Part shown: piece after piece, positions 24,555-37,386 of the stretch
How the letters are laid out: the number at the start of each line of letters is the position of its first letter
How positions within the stretch are numbered: position 1 is the stretch's first letter
Position numbers and translations under genes: made by a program
Assembly (NCBI GenBank): GCA_000697055.1
Contig: JNDT01001577.1
Span: 17,461 to 81,460, forward strand
Direction: 5' to 3'
Source: Saksenaea vasiformis B4078
Taxonomy: Eukaryota; Mucoromycota; Mucoromycetes; Mucorales; Saksenaeaceae
DNA: 64,000 bases
The notes under the pieces: model-generated
The model's database searches: none
The model's input: the letters and a program-made list of their open reading frames with translations, nothing else
What the model was told of the DNA's origin: nothing

Positions 24555-25126
24555 ATGTCTCTCGAGTCCTCACAAACGATGCGGCACATCGTGCCTGATA
24601 AGATGATTGTTGGCTTTACAGTAGGGAATCTTAATAGCAAAGACGATCGTATGAAAACATCTAAACAACGCGATACCCAGGGTGGTGAGGAGAGGGCTTT
24701 TGAATGAGCACGATCGGCTGAGTAAGCATAGGTGATCGAAAGAATTGGGATGATGAAGTCTATCCGACGATCGAGACACATCAGTCAACTATTGCTCATC
24801 GAAACGACGTGGACGGCTTGGCTGAAGGGCTTTCAACAGATGCCATGAGAGTGCGACCTTCATTGGAGCAAGTTGCTCCGACTACCTCATCTTATGAGCC
24901 AGCAACGACCTTTGTCTCCCATATTTCTATCCATGCTCCATCAAGACCGCGTCCTGTATTGGTCGAACAGGGACCAGCTACATTCACTGGATTGTCACTG
25001 GGTCAAATGGGATTCCTACCATCAAACAGTAGCAGTAGTAGTAGTGCAGGGTTAGACGGTCGTACCACGTGGCTTTGGATCGTCACTGCAGCGATGATTT
25101 TGGTATGGTTTCGTATTCGTCAGTAG
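24555..25126 (+). CDS. small tail-anchored membrane protein, unknown
   Basis: I do not recognise this gene. Two exons, 24555-24684 and 24732-25126 (intron 47 nt, G|GTGAGG donor), give 174 residues from an ATG. The body is hydrophilic, with Thr/Ser-rich stretches and a poly-Ser tract near residue 140. A single C-terminal hydrophobic helix (TTWLWIVTAAMILVWF) is followed by RIRQ, the layout of a tail-anchored ER or mitochondrial outer-membrane protein. It lies 103 bp after NTH1 on the same strand. The C-terminal exon is well supported; the first exon is less certain. Confidence 0.55.
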
Positions 25127-25425
25127 ACATTGGTGAAACAAACGGCTATTATTTAATACCGACGGGGTTTATCAGAAGAAAGCAGAAAACAAACACGGCA
25201 AAATTTCGTTCGGATATTATCCATTTTTGCTGACTGATGTTGTACAAAAAATACAATTCAACCTTGACAGTTACTAACAATGACAAAACAACATGATTAA
25301 TATGATGATTATTTTATTTTATTTTTTATTTTTTTTAATCTGTACAAGTTTATATGGTGGATGGAATTGATGTTGACATGCAGAAAAAAAAGAAGAACAA
25401 AAAGTAATGTGTTGGATGGATGCCT

Positions 25426-26654
25426 TCAGCCTCGGTTACGCGGGTGATCATCTTCGATTAAATGTGGAACATGTCTTTCTTCCATCGGATAGTCTATTTC
25501 ATTGGGCACGTGTCGAAATTGGCCATAGTTCGGAGGTGGTGGATATAATTCCATTGGGTGATGTACTTGAACATTTGGAGGACCGTAGCTTGTTGAGCTG
25601 GGTGGATACGGAGGAGAGACATCTTCGTAATAACCACCGCTAGCAACAGAATGTTCGGTGGACATGACAGGATAAGGAGAATATTGCTTATCTTCCATGA
25701 CACCTTCACCTTTTGGAGGTGCAACGAGATGTCTTGGTGATGCTCCACCTGCTGGTCCAGCAGAATGACGGACGGTATTTTCAGTGAATGGGCCACCAAA
25801 AGGATCGATTACATCATCGAATGTGTCTTTCTTTTTCTTACGTCGGAGACAGAAGAAGGCCAAGAAAGCTGAAACCAATCGAAACGGTTACTGCATTGAT
25901 TTTTTTCTTAGAAGTCCTTTTTCATTCCTTACCTAGCAACGCCACAAACGCCACACCTCCCACAACACCACCGATAATTGCTGGTTTTGAATCTGTTCCT
26001 GGTGACGTGGAGACAGACTGAGAGGAGTTACTACCAGCAGCATCCGTAGGATTGATAATAGAATAGGAAGTAGATGTAATTGTTACTATTTCTGTACCAG
26101 AACGGGTAACAGTAACAACAGTGACCATGGTTGAACTAGGCCTAGGGGACACAGTGGTAGTAGGTCTTACATCATTGGTGGTGGTACTTTGAACAGTTGT
26201 AGTCGCCGACGTTGCAGGGTCCGGTCGCTGCGTTCTGGTTGGTCGTGATTCTTCTGTTGTTGTAGTGGTAGTTGTTGTACGTTGTGTGGTTGGCTCAGGG
26301 TCGGGACTAAAGGTCGAGGTAGTAGTATAAGTCGTAGTTGACGTAGTAGTCGTCGATGGAACATCGGGTGTCGTTGTATCAGGAGTTACCTGTCAACTTC
26401 AATTTCAGTATTCTTTCTGTTGCAATAAAGAGAAAGAGGGAGAGAGAGAGAGAGAAAAGACTTACGGGATCCCTTGTTGTAGTAGGTGGAGGTGGCTCAG
26501 TTGTCGTTGGTACTGGTATGTCAGAAGTTACTGGTGGATTGGATGATGTATTAGGATCTTTCGTAGAGGTATCACCAGAGGATGAAGAAGAATCAATAGG
26601 TGGAGGAGGTGACGACGGCCCGCCGTTGTCATAAGTTGGACTGCTTGCATCCAT
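25426..26654 (-). CDS. Ser/Thr-rich single-pass cell-surface protein
   Basis: Three exons, 26654-26466, 26389-25933 and 25868-25426, give about 362 residues. The N-terminal two thirds is Pro/Ser/Thr-rich with long Thr runs, as in O-mannosylated fungal cell-wall sensors of Mid2/Wsc type. One membrane helix (GGVVGGVAFVALLAFLAFF) is followed by a basic stop-transfer LRRKKKK and a Pro/Tyr-rich cytosolic tail with repeated PPYPP-like and HP motifs. No Cys-rich WSC domain is present. A signal peptide is not visible at the first ATG, so an upstream exon may be missing. Intron 1 contains an (AG)n tract at about 26430-26455. A sensor role is inference from layout. Confidence 0.65.
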
Positions 26655-28049
26655 TCCGTTCAAAACTTGAAAGAAAAGAAAAAAAGAAGGAAAACAAAGA
26701 AATCTCGGTGCCTTTGCCCGGGAAAGGTGAAAAAAAAAAGAAGAAAAAAAAGAAAAGCCAAAAATAGATAGAATCAAATGGCCGACCACGCTCTTGATGT
26801 CAAAAAGATAGTTACTGCCAAGCCATTCGTTGGGTTCATCCCCGATTCTCAATACACGCGGAGATGCTGCTCATTCATGGTTATGTTGTTAATCCACTTT
26901 TTGTTATTTCATCGCATCAAATTAAACAGTATAAGCTTGTCTAACCTATAACCGCACTTAAACCAGGAACAGGGATCAAGCTTATCTTTTAGCCAATCAA
27001 AAATCAATCCTTCCATCGTTGATCGCTGTCATTCAATCTTTACAAAGAATGGACAATCGTTCAATGCCTTACTTCCCGTGGACCAGTGAAACAAATTTTG
27101 TCTTCCGCTATTGGTCCATTCCTATCCTATTCCCAGAACTACGCGCCGATGAAACACGAATTTCGTATAACCTTCGTCTTCTTTGTTCATCGTATAGGTC
27201 AAAAATCTGGTGATCTTACAACTACAGGAAAAAAAATTAAAATAAAAAAAAACAACAAATGCTCAGCTTTTCTCGTTTCCATATTTGCGCTTGACGCCAT
27301 TTGGTGTCCTAATGTCTATAAGGAATGCCAGAGCACCGATCTCCTTCGAGATAAGGTTTGTAGGAGTTATGATGAACAGGACGCTCAGCAAAAGTTTGAG
27401 TTCGCCCATCGGAAGAGAACAAGTTACTGCGGATTCAATGATAGTAACACGAAAGGGTGGTTGTGGAATTCTTTTTTTACATTGTCCAGGCTTTGTGCAA
27501 TTCCAATGGAAACTTAGACTTTCATTTACTCTTGTTCTTGTGAAGGCCTGGATTGATCTATTGTTTACCGTAGAAGGATGCTGACAAGAAAAGAATAAAA
27601 TACCTGAGTTTAGATGACCATGCGGTTCTTCGCAAAAAAAAACATTGGCACGAGGTATCGCCAGCTCCTATCCATATGCGAACATGGTACAAGAAATAGC
27701 CTCATTAGCCAAGCCCATACGTTAGTCGTCGTATGGAACTGCAAGAGATAGACGTGTGCTGGTTACTGGAATTAGAACAGGGAAGCAGACAATTGTATTT
27801 TCGTTAGTTAGTAAGGATGGCAATAGGATGTGTATATGTGCGTTTATGGCATGCCTGCATGAGCACACTGAATCTTGTGAGTCAATGCTCGATGCATGAA
27901 AGAATGGACACTTTTCTGCACATGTATGATCCACTCCGAGCATTGGTCTGAATCCAGTGGTTACACTTGTCCTACCTTGTTGCAGGCTATCGTCGTCACA
28001 GAGCGATTTTTTTTCTCGAGTCCCGCTTCTGCATAACTGACACCTACCC
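26655..28049. other. intergenic, no gene recognised
   Basis: About 1.4 kb. Purine-rich low-complexity DNA at 26665-26765 may hide an upstream exon of the surface-protein gene. The rest shows no supported coding sequence. Confidence 0.5.
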
Positions 28050-31049
28050 ATGCAGTCTCAACTGGGACGAATTCATGTGGCTCGAACCATCGCCTGGTGT
28101 CGACCCACCTTGATGCCGAGGCAATCCATAAGAGGATTGAGGACCTCATGCATACGCCGAGCTGACACAATTTACGATCCTGTTACGGACATGACTGTAC
28201 GCAAGTTGTACTCTTGTTTCTTCTTCTTCTGCAACTAACTGACGGTATGTTTGATAGATAAAGTCAGGTTCGGGTTTGCAGGAACAAACAGGCATGTTAT
28301 ATCTTGACAACGTGTTCCCTTTGCGAATGAGTGCGCTGGATATTCGTCAATGGTTATTCCGAAAGACGCGTCAGTCGTTAGAAGGAACAGCTCACAAGGT
28401 GATACCTGGCGAAGAGATGCCTCACCAATTTGCGATTCGTGAAATACAAGAACGGTAAATACACAAAGAGATAGGTTAATGGATTGAAAGGAAGAGTAAT
28501 AAAAGAAAATAGAACCAAGGATGGCGGTGCTATTGTCAAGTTTACTTTTCAAAGTTCAAATGAAGAACGCAACAAAGCAGCAAAAGACATTGTTTCACGT
28601 GTGAGTAAACACCTCACTGATCATAACAAGGTAGCTCCGTTCAACTTGCAACCACTACGTGCCTTTCTCGTTAAAGGAGAGCCTTTCCTGGAAGATATCG
28701 TCACACGATATCCTACCACGCGGCTGCGGATTGAATTTCAAGGTGAGCCTGTCGGTGTGGAGAAACTGTACAAGCATCTGCGCCAGTACGGTCGTCTGCA
28801 TGATATTTCACTCTATCCATCACCTCTTACGTCCAAGGATCCGCCACGTTACGCCATTGCACAGTTTACGCGTATCCGATCAGCAACGAGTGCAAGAAAC
28901 TGTCTTCACGGTCACATCATCCATGGAAGTCGGCTCAATGTGTTGTACGAACGACAGTTGGTAAGAGCAAATGAGCAGGAGGATTGGTAGATGCTTATCT
29001 TTAAAAAAACAGCGACCCAACGTTGTGAAAGAATGGCTTGTTAGTCATCCTCGTATTACAGTGCCCGTTCTTGCTGCGGTTGTAGCTGGTGCCACCTATG
29101 CCGTGTTCGACCCTATTCGCATCTTCTTTGTCACTTCAAAGATTACACAGAGGTTCAACCCTGAGGAATACGCGTTGTATCGTTGGCTTCGTAGTGAAAC
29201 GTGGGCACGACTGATACCTGCTGAACCGCCTGAACAATTGTCTGTATGGGCAAAGGATACCGAACACACAGAGAAGCTAAAATCGTGGATGAGAGAAAAT
29301 CCAGGTAAGTGGATGTAGAAGGCACTAACAGTCGAATAACTTTTTATTCTTTTTAGAGACATTTATCCTTGTCACAGGGCCTAAAGGATCTGGCAAATCA
29401 TTACTCGTCAACGCTGCTGTTGCCGATCGAGGGTAAAGAGCATGGAACGAAGGTTATTTTGTTGTGCTGATAAGGGGATAATAGGCAAAAGATATTTTTG
29501 GATTGCGAGGAGTTATCCAATGCACGAAATAAGGCGGATATGGCCAAACTTCTTGCAAAAGAAGTAGGATACTTCCCCATTTTCACCTGGGTGACTTCAA
29601 TGAGCAGTCTTCTCGAAACCTTGGTGACAGCAACCACGGGACAGAAAGCAGGAATCACTTCTTCACACGATTCCCAGATCAAGGATATTCTTGAAACATT
29701 GGCCATTTCCTTGCGAAACATCGGACCAAAGGTTGCAGCGGAGCATGCGCATACAGAGAATATGCTTGAGCGAATGAAGCGTTGGGTAGCTTCTCTTTTG
29801 CATGAATCGGAGGAGGTTATCAGCGAAAAAGCGCCCCGTAGCGACGAGAGGGCTAACCATGCTAACGTACCTGTGGTGGTGGTTGAAAATTTCATGTACC
29901 GTGAAACCGCCAAGAACGCGTCGCTGTGGAACGATATTGCTGAATGGGCTGCGCTTCTTGTCGAAAATGAGATTGCCCATGTTGTCTTTGTTACCGTCAA
30001 TCCAAGTGCATCAAAGACATTAGGCAGAGGTAACGAAAAGTTGGTAGAAAGTTGAGCGACTGACGGATTCTATAAAGCATTGCCTGGAAGAAGTTTCTCC
30101 AATATCATGTTGACAGACGCCCCGGCAGAAGTCTCTATGTCTTTTGTTTCAAAACAATTAGGTAAACCAAGGTTGCTGGAGCGGACTGTTTCACTAACAA
30201 CTACTAGATCTGGAAACGGTGGATGAGCGATTGCGTGATATTGTAGTTGCTTTAGGTGGTCGTCTGACAGAATTGGAGCTGCTTGTGTCGAAGATGAAGA
30301 TGGATATGGATGCCGAAGGTAAGGGAGACTGCGGAATAAAAACGAAGGTATGCTTTGCTGACAGCAAGATAAAAGTTGCATTTGAGGATATTATTCAACG
30401 AAACATTATTGAAATCCGGAAATATGGATTTGGCGACGCCACCGATAATGAACAAGGCGCTATGGAATGGTCTTCGATTCAATTCTGGGAAATTGTGAAA
30501 CGTCTTGCAGAAGCCAAAAGTGTAAGTTTCACTTCATAGATTAACGGATGATAACGGTTGGGTGAAACGTAGATTAACTATGATGAGCTTCGTTGGACAT
30601 TACTGTTCAACGGTGACGAGAAGCCGTTACGAGCTATGGAACGGGCAGAACTGATTACGATTTTACAGAAAGATGGTAACTGGAGGAGAACGTGATGACA
30701 AATGTCTGATCCTTTTTTTTTTACAGGACGACCCAATTCCATTCGACCTGGAAAACCGGTGTTTTACACGGTGTTTAACCGACTCGTTTCAGATAGTGTC
30801 TTTGCGGCATCTATGGAGATCGAGACAAATAATTCATTGAAGAAAGCAGCGGAGAAAGAGATGACGAAGTTTGAGGAGAAGATTCTTTCTTTGTCTCAAG
30901 TATATAACGGCAGACCACCTCGTGAAATAGATGGTCGTATTCGACATATGCTTGGTAAAGTAACTACATACCAGAAAAGAATTGAAGAGTATGAAGCGAA
31001 TATCAAGCAAGCCAAGGAAGTAATATCCAAAGCATGGGAAGACGCATAG
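28050..31049 (+). CDS. YME2: mitochondrial escape protein 2
   Basis: Inner mitochondrial membrane protein of the Yme2/RNA12 family, involved in maintaining mtDNA and nucleoids. Ten exons: 28050-28196, 28258-28454, 28495-28960, 29013-29304, 29357-29432, 29485-30029, 30078-30161, 30208-30521, 30573-30675 and 30727-31049 (848 residues, typical length). The first 45 residues are Arg-rich without acids, a mitochondrial presequence. An RRM-like domain follows (residues ~190-290). A membrane helix lies at about 300-320 (ITVPVLAAVVAGATYAVF). The P-loop GPKGSGKS opens an AAA-like ATPase region, and the C-terminus is a coiled coil. Exon 8 is read through a GTAAGG at 30319 because splicing there would break the frame. 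Confidence 0.93.
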
Positions 31050-31196
31050 ACTGGAACATGTTACCGAGGAAGGAAAGAAACCGCCTCGGGGAAATAAAAA
31101 AATGAATGACCTTTGATCCATACTTTCTACCATTTCTTCATTTTCTTCCAACAAACAACTGCATCCTTTTTTATTACTTATGTTCGTTCATCTGGT

Positions 31197-32597
31197 ATGT
31201 TAAGACGAGGTATATTCACCAACGATCGCTATAACGAAAAGACGAAGGAGTCACATGAATGTGATGACAAGGTGATTTGCCAACAACAACAGAAGAAGAG
31301 AAAGAAGAAGAAACAGTCGGATGTGATTAATATTGAATCCCTTGATGGCTTACTTCAAGAAAACCTTCAAAACCTCGAATTAATTCGTTCTTTATGTGAA
31401 CAAGCAAAAGCAAGTGGTAGCAGGAATACCCAACTCAAATTGTACCATGCTTTGATGGAAACTGCCAAACGAGCAACAAGAACAACAACAACAACAACAA
31501 CAACAACCAAAGACTCCCCACCAACGTCATCTACTTCCTCTTCTTCCTTTTCTTCCTCTTCCTCATCTACCTCCTCCTCTACTACCTTTTCTTTTCGAAA
31601 AGGGAAGACAAAGCAATCCGAAGACCATGGGCAAATGATGATATACGAAGCTCAGCAGTTATTGAAACGACTTACGCTAGACGATGGGTATAGTCGATAT
31701 ATGGACTGTGAAGCCCAATTTTTATTGGCGAGTTCGTTTGGCGATGGTTTATGTGTGGATCATGAACGAGCGTATCAATACTATGTTCAAGCATCGAAAC
31801 AAAATCATGCCGAAGCAACCTATCGAACAGCTGTTTGTCATGAACTCGGTATTGGCACACGTAGCAATCTTCCGCGCGCCATGGCATTCTACCGCAAGGC
31901 CGCCTATTTGTCTCATTCACCCAGCATGTACAAATTAGCAACCATTCTCTTTCGCACCAAAGGTCGTGAAGCAGTACGCTGGTTACGGCGGGCAGCTGTA
32001 TGCGGTGAAAGTGTTGAAGCCCTTCATACATTGGCCATGCTGCATTTTGGCTTTGTGGATTCCCCCGAGCTGATTGCCGACCCGTCCTATGGTGTCCAGT
32101 TGTTGGAAACGGCGGCCCAACGCAATCATATACCAAGTCAGGTCAGACTAGGCCAAGTGTTCGAGACGGAATGGGGTATGGATGCATTTCAATCCATCTA
32201 TTGGTATTCCAGGGCTGCTCTTCAAGGAAGCGCAGATGCAGCCTTGGCTCTTTCTGCCTGGTACCTCACAGGTGCTGACAACATACTCGAACAGTCCGAT
32301 TGGCAAGCTTACATGTAAATAGACTTAACTTTTTTTTTTTACATTTTCACTTACCTTATCTATGTCTGTATCTCTAGGTGGGCACACAAGGCAGCAATGA
32401 CAGATCAGTACCAAACGATGTCTAATGCATGTTTTGTTGTTGGACTGTACTGGGAATGTGGGATTGGAGTTGCTGCACCCTCTATCGAAGAAGCAGCAAG
32501 ATGGTACAGGAAGGCAGCAGAGCAAGGTCATGATGCAGCAACACAACGTCTCGATCAATTAGGTCTTTTAGACCATAGAGGTCAAACCTCCACTTAA
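31197..32597 (+). CDS. SKT5/CHS4-like Sel1-repeat protein
   Basis: Sel1-repeat protein resembling activators of chitin synthase (Skt5/Chs4). Two exons, 31197-32314 and 32378-32597, give 445 residues. A Lys-rich N-terminus is followed by poly-Thr and poly-Ser tracts, encoded by (ACA)n and (TCC)n-like DNA. About seven Sel1 repeats follow, with the usual A.AQ/LA..Y..G.GV....AA.WY.KAA pattern; the last reads AARWYRKAAEQGHDAAT. No C-terminal CaaX box is present, unlike yeast Chs4. It starts 147 bp after YME2 on the same strand. A link to chitin synthesis is inferred from repeat order and fungal context only. Confidence 0.75.
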
Positions 32598-33529
32598 AAT
32601 AATAATAATACTATTTTATCTGTTACATTGGTGCTTTCTCATATCTTTTTGACTTGTTTAACGAGGGTGGATTTGTGCACTCTCAATGTGAATTGGAATG
32701 CGCGTCTGATCGGGATCCTACATTACACAGAACAAAACATATTTGCGCGTTCTTTATACCATGTTTAGTCAGGTGTGATGTCCTTTAATAACGTGTAAAC
32801 TCAAAGGGTACACTGCAACTCTATACGTGAATGAGCAGCTTTCTTGGATAGGCAACGTGTGAAGGATCCAATGAATTGGGATCATCTTGATGGTTTCTGT
32901 ATAAACAGTCCAGAAAACGTAATCCATACTGCATGCCACCCCGGATGAGATGCGCCGCTGTCCCTGGCCCACGCCTCGGAATTACACCCATGGTAAGCGA
33001 GATAACAAACTATCATTGAATGTGTACTTATCGTGAATACTACTCCGATAAATCTCGTGCCTATGGAGAATCGGACTCCACGTAGGGTAAATTTATGCTT
33101 CTTCTCATAGATGACACACTTACAAAGCATATTTCCATTTAATATGATACCGCCGCCGTATAGTGATAAATTTCCTTTCCACCGATGGTATCGTCATATC
33201 TAGCGACCACTGTATTACCATCTCAATGTCCTCGTTGATAACGCTTTTATTTACCGGCTCTGAAAATATATGGCGATGTGTTTCAGTAAGCTTTATGTTG
33301 GATGAAATCCTTTTTGCGTGCTGGACTCTTGAATCTTACGTGGGAAGCATCAATTCAAAGGGCTTTATGCTGGTGTTATATTGGTTCACTGTTCTGATTT
33401 ATTGGTTCCTGTTTTCAACCGCAGCATCTGTTTTATATAACGAGTGTGATGTGTATTTAAAGAATCGCATAAATCCTTTTTATTTTCTTCGGCTCTGTTT
33501 CCCTTTAACAGTTCCGGTATATACTTCTG
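32598..33529. other. intergenic, no supported gene
   Basis: About 0.9 kb. A hydrophobic plus-strand open frame spans 33163-33585 but lacks an ATG near its start and overlaps the next gene; I do not count it as real. Confidence 0.5.
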
Positions 33530-34206
33530 ATGAACCACACATCCAGGATTACTCATGTCCATTTTGTCTGTCATTTAGCCAGTAAGACCTTTCCCGAGCT
33601 TTTTTATAATTCTGGTTGCAAAGTGGATGAACGCTCGAGCAAAAGACGTAGGGTACTTGCAGCTGATCTTCAATGGTGTGTAGACAACAAAGCTACCCTG
33701 TCTCATATTCCCTTTGCTACCAAGTTTGGTCTGCTGGACAAACAATATGCCAATAATCGCTATTTAGCAATAATCAGCTTGCATCACCTGAAAGAAGATT
33801 CAAGGCGATTGAAGTCTGATCTGGCTACCTTAAAAAAAAGCGAAGAATACAATCAATTTTGGCTAACGAGGTCCCGCCGAGCAACCCAATTGAACGCCCA
33901 TTCAAGTTGTGCTGAGTTTGTCCAAAATGTTGGCAGTGATGAAACTTCTGCTCTCTTTTCCAGCGTGCCACCCGTCTGTGAACCACCTGCCGACATTAGT
34001 AAGTGCGAATGGAAGTTGAAGAAAAAAAAGAGATTGATAAACTCTCAGTTCTCTAAGACATAGGCTCAGCAATCACTTCTTTATCAATCATTCCTTCACC
34101 AACCACACCTTGCCCTTCTGCAACGCCTCTGAAGAATCAAGAGGATAGTGAAAACGGAAGAGACAAGAGAAGTCAGCGAGACTTAGATAACCCTTTTATT
34201 GAATAA
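33530..34206 (+). CDS. hypothetical protein, 203 residues
   Basis: Unrecognised. Two exons, 33530-33998 and 34064-34206, joined in frame by a 65-nt GT..AG intron. The protein is basic in its first half (SSKRRR) with a helical middle segment (LHHLKEDSRRLKSDLATLKK), and Ser/Pro-rich towards the end. The last 15 codons and the stop lie inside a dispersed repeat found again at 41.4 kb, so this may be a gene carried by, or cut by, a mobile element. The start could be further upstream. Function unknown. Confidence 0.45.
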
Positions 34207-34393
34207 AAAAACGTTCCTCCTTTTATAACAAAATCATCTGTAGAACCAGATAGGTCGGACTATATTCCATGATTGCACAGATGTCTATATATCAAAGATA
34301 TAGCCGTCATCTGTGCTGAAACCTTCTTAGTGCAGTGTTCATGGAGGACAGATCGAGAGTAGATCTTAGAAAACTCAGTGAAAGGCATTGTAT
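34160..34393 (+). repeat. dispersed direct repeat, copy 1
   Basis: About 234 bp sharing roughly 90% identity by eye with 41386-41616, in the same orientation. Shared landmarks include GACAAGAGAAGTCAGCG, AAAACGTTCCTCCTTTTATA, GGACTATATTCCATGATTGC and GTGTTCATGGAGGACAGATC. No terminal inverted repeat or target duplication is clear. Confidence 0.9.
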
Positions 34394-35555
34394 AAAGGAA
34401 TCCGGAATAAGAGTTTATCCGCAAGTGATTCAAAGTCCACAGTCTGTGCTCTAGATAATTCCGGAGCAGAAACAGGATATCTTTATAGCAATGTCTCTGA
34501 CAGTGAATAAAGGATGTTGGAATACAACAGCGTCCATTCGTGACGGATAATGGTAAGTCATTATCAACAGATACCAGTACCAATAAATCAGCAACTATTG
34601 CATCCACAGACAACAATAGTTCTGTCATTATGACAGCGGCTGTGCAAAGCACGGTTTATACATTCTGACGGTTTGTGCGGGGTGGGGCCCCCATGGAATC
34701 ATGGGAATACCCTTCGGGGGTTAAGTAAAATGACATCCAAGTATTATTCCATTTACTAACCCTGAACAAATTTTATGCTGTCTATATGAATTTTGCGTCC
34801 ATCGAGGGGCCGCGTTGATGTAAGTAGTGTATGAATTTGTTGCCAACTTATGTATTAACGAACGCATATTTGATTCTTTTTCTTAGCGTAAAAGTTCTGT
34901 TCGATGAACAGAGTAGTATATTCAAAAGGCAAAAGTCATGTTCCCCGTGAAGAAAGAAACATTTAAATCAAGTGCCATGAATGAAAAAGTCGATCTCACT
35001 GCCGTACAATCCTGTACTGGATCTCAAGTTGGATCATGTAGCAAGGAAATTCAAGAACAGCTTATCGTTATCGGTTTTTGAATATGTCAACTGACCCGAC
35101 CTTTTTGGCAGTGATGATCAAATTGTGGGAATTTTCCCTTCAAACGATGATTCTATGTCCATTACAAGTTATGGGGCGTTACTTCCAAGTAAACTCGGAA
35201 CTTTGAAGTATATCATTTTTACGTTCATTTGATCATTTTGTATGCTACTTGGATAACTTTTGCTTCCACTGGAGAGACCAAGGTTCGTACAAGTTTGTTG
35301 ATCTTCTGACCGCATGTCCAGTTCTTCTTTAGCCCGAACTAGGCTTTTTATGGACGTCATCCTTATTTAGAGTAGTATAAAAAACTAGTGCAGTAAACAG
35401 AATCGCAACGGATGCTGTCATACACCCTGTGTTGGCGTTTCTCTTTCCTACGATCATGAGCATCGTTTAAAACGCCGAACAAACCTGTGCTTCTTTTCTT
35501 TTCTTTTTATTTTCCCTTGTGTTCATAGAAAGAGAGGGAGAAAGAGATAAGGAGA
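34207..35555. other. accessory intergenic DNA with a GC-rich palindromic patch
   Basis: Contains most of repeat copy 1 and, at about 34675-34725, a GC-rich patch in AT-rich surroundings holding GGGGCCCC, CCATGGAATCATGG and a CCC-TTCG-GGG hairpin. No supported gene. The PXA-gene promoter lies at the right end. Confidence 0.5.
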
Positions 35556-37386
35556 ATGGCGCAAGACGATACCAAACATACAGTCTCACTTCGACCATTA
35601 CACCTTCGTATTCTCTTTCCGCACATTTTGACTTTACCTAAAACTGACCCGCGACGTTGGAAATTACCGTCCGACATTACCGCTTCGAAACCCATTGACC
35701 TTGAACTCTATACCTACTTCTCCCTTCTGGTACGTGACTTTATCCATCCGTGGTATCGACTTGTTACAAATGACCAAGATCTATGCACCGAAATTACTCG
35801 CATTCTGACAACCGTCGTTCAGCGATTACAAAAACGTTTATGTGAAGAGGTACTAGTAACAGCCACTTTACCGAATACTGATCGCAAACAGGTGGACTGG
35901 ACAGAACTTATCCTTGTTAGAGCTCCACAGCTTTTGACACTTCATTATCGAGATTATCGCACCGCAAAAGCAAGGTTGCACATGGCACATGCGGGCGGTG
36001 CTGCCTCGCTAGAAGAACTGTTTCATGGTATGCAGCCACACTTTGCTATACAAAGAGAACCAGAGTACTTGCGGCTTTTGTCCGATGTTATCCTCAAAAC
36101 ACTGTTGGATCCAGAAGACTACAACAGCGACTGTGTACGACATCTTGTACGAGAAATTCTAGCCAATTTGGTTCTAGGAAGTCTCGTCGAAGTACTATCT
36201 GATCCCTATACCATTCACATGATCATTTGCAAGGTAAAATAAAAAATGCATGGAATAACGAGTAGCTGAGTATCCTACCATCTATCTTAGTTACTCGTCG
36301 CTTACGAACCGGTCGTCGAACAGCTTGAAGCAGAAGGAAAATTTAAAAAAATTGATTTGACACATCACCAGAAGAAAGAGCCATCTGAATCAACAGGGAA
36401 AAGCGGCCCCCTAAAAGCCGATCTAAAAGAACCCAAAAAAAGCCATATCTCCGAAACAGCCCCACCACGAAAACCGTCCCCCGATAAAAAAGGATTACCG
36501 ATGCAGTTGCAGCGTCTTCAAGAAAAACGGAGAGAAAAGGGAGATGAGATTGTCTATGCTGGACCAGAAGACTTGAAAACACAAAAAGAACGGCGGCGCT
36601 TTTCATTTGGTTATATCACCTTGCAAGTTTTTCTTGCTCCAGTACAGACTCTCTGGCTATACCTTATCGCTGCCTTCACCAGTTCTCAGGAAAGATATCA
36701 ACAAGTAACTCAACACAAGAAAAGAACACGTCATATGCGACTTTTGGAACCGATTATGCAATTTATCAGGGTCGCTTTGCTTGTAGAAGACCGACCCGTG
36801 TTGCAATGGGCTTGGCAGATGGTTGCCATGTTTTTCTGGCCTCTGATACGTGTTTTTGGAGGAGGATTACTTGTGGATAAGTAAGTAAGCATTGTAACAA
36901 CCTCATGCATGATTCAGACTGTTTGCAGATTTTTAGAACAGACGATTCTTCACGTCCTTAGTGAAGGCTACATTGTATTTTATCTCCAACTTGGACGTGA
37001 TCTTTTATGGCCCGATGGAGTGTTCATCAGTCGATCTGAATCGCCAACGTTGATAGAACGCGAAAAGCGAAGGATCCGCGCCGAACGACTTCTTGTTGTT
37101 TCATTTCCATGTAAGTTATCTCGTCTTTTCTTTTCTTTTCTTTTTTTTATTGCAAAGATCAATAAGGAAGAGTGTGTCTCACGACATCACAGCAAAAATC
37201 AGAAACGTCCTTTTTGAAACAAGTGATTTCAACGAACTTCAATCGCATCTACATGATACCATCGAGCCTCTCCAGAATAAGTACATCAACAAGCATCTCA
37301 TGTTCCTCCTTATCGATCTCGTCGCATCCACCATCATACCCGATCTCGTTGAAAACAATGAAAACGAGCATGACAATTCTTTGTAG
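35556..37386 (+). CDS. PXA-domain / nexin-C protein (sorting-nexin-like, no PX)
   Basis: Endomembrane protein with an N-terminal PXA domain and a C-terminal nexin-C domain, lacking a PX domain between them. Exons: 35556-36233, 36291-36880, 36929-37110 and about 37158-37386. The PXA part spans residues ~30-240 (DLELYTYFSLLVRDFIHPWY, then VRHLVREILANLVLGSLVEV). A charged linker follows. The second half has LFLAPVQ-like hydrophobic stretches, VEDRPVLQWAWQMV, a DLLWPDGVF motif, and a C-terminal LNKHL-like helix (NKYINKHLMFLLIDLVASTI), as in nexin-C. The last junction does not close: exon 3 ends in phase 1 at a clear GTAAGT, but the open frame after the TGCAAAG acceptor needs phase 2. A frameshift or unusual splice is possible. 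Confidence 0.75.

Noticed and set aside
27722..28170. Minus-strand frames left of YME2
   Set aside because: They lack motifs and overlap the YME2 promoter and first exon in antisense.
30319..30368. Extra intron in YME2 exon 8
   Set aside because: GTAAGG..CAG is present, but removal of 46 nt shifts the frame into a stop, whereas read-through stays open.
33163..33585. 140-codon hydrophobic plus-strand frame
   Set aside because: No ATG at its start, no recognisable domain, and it overlaps the better-supported 33530 gene.
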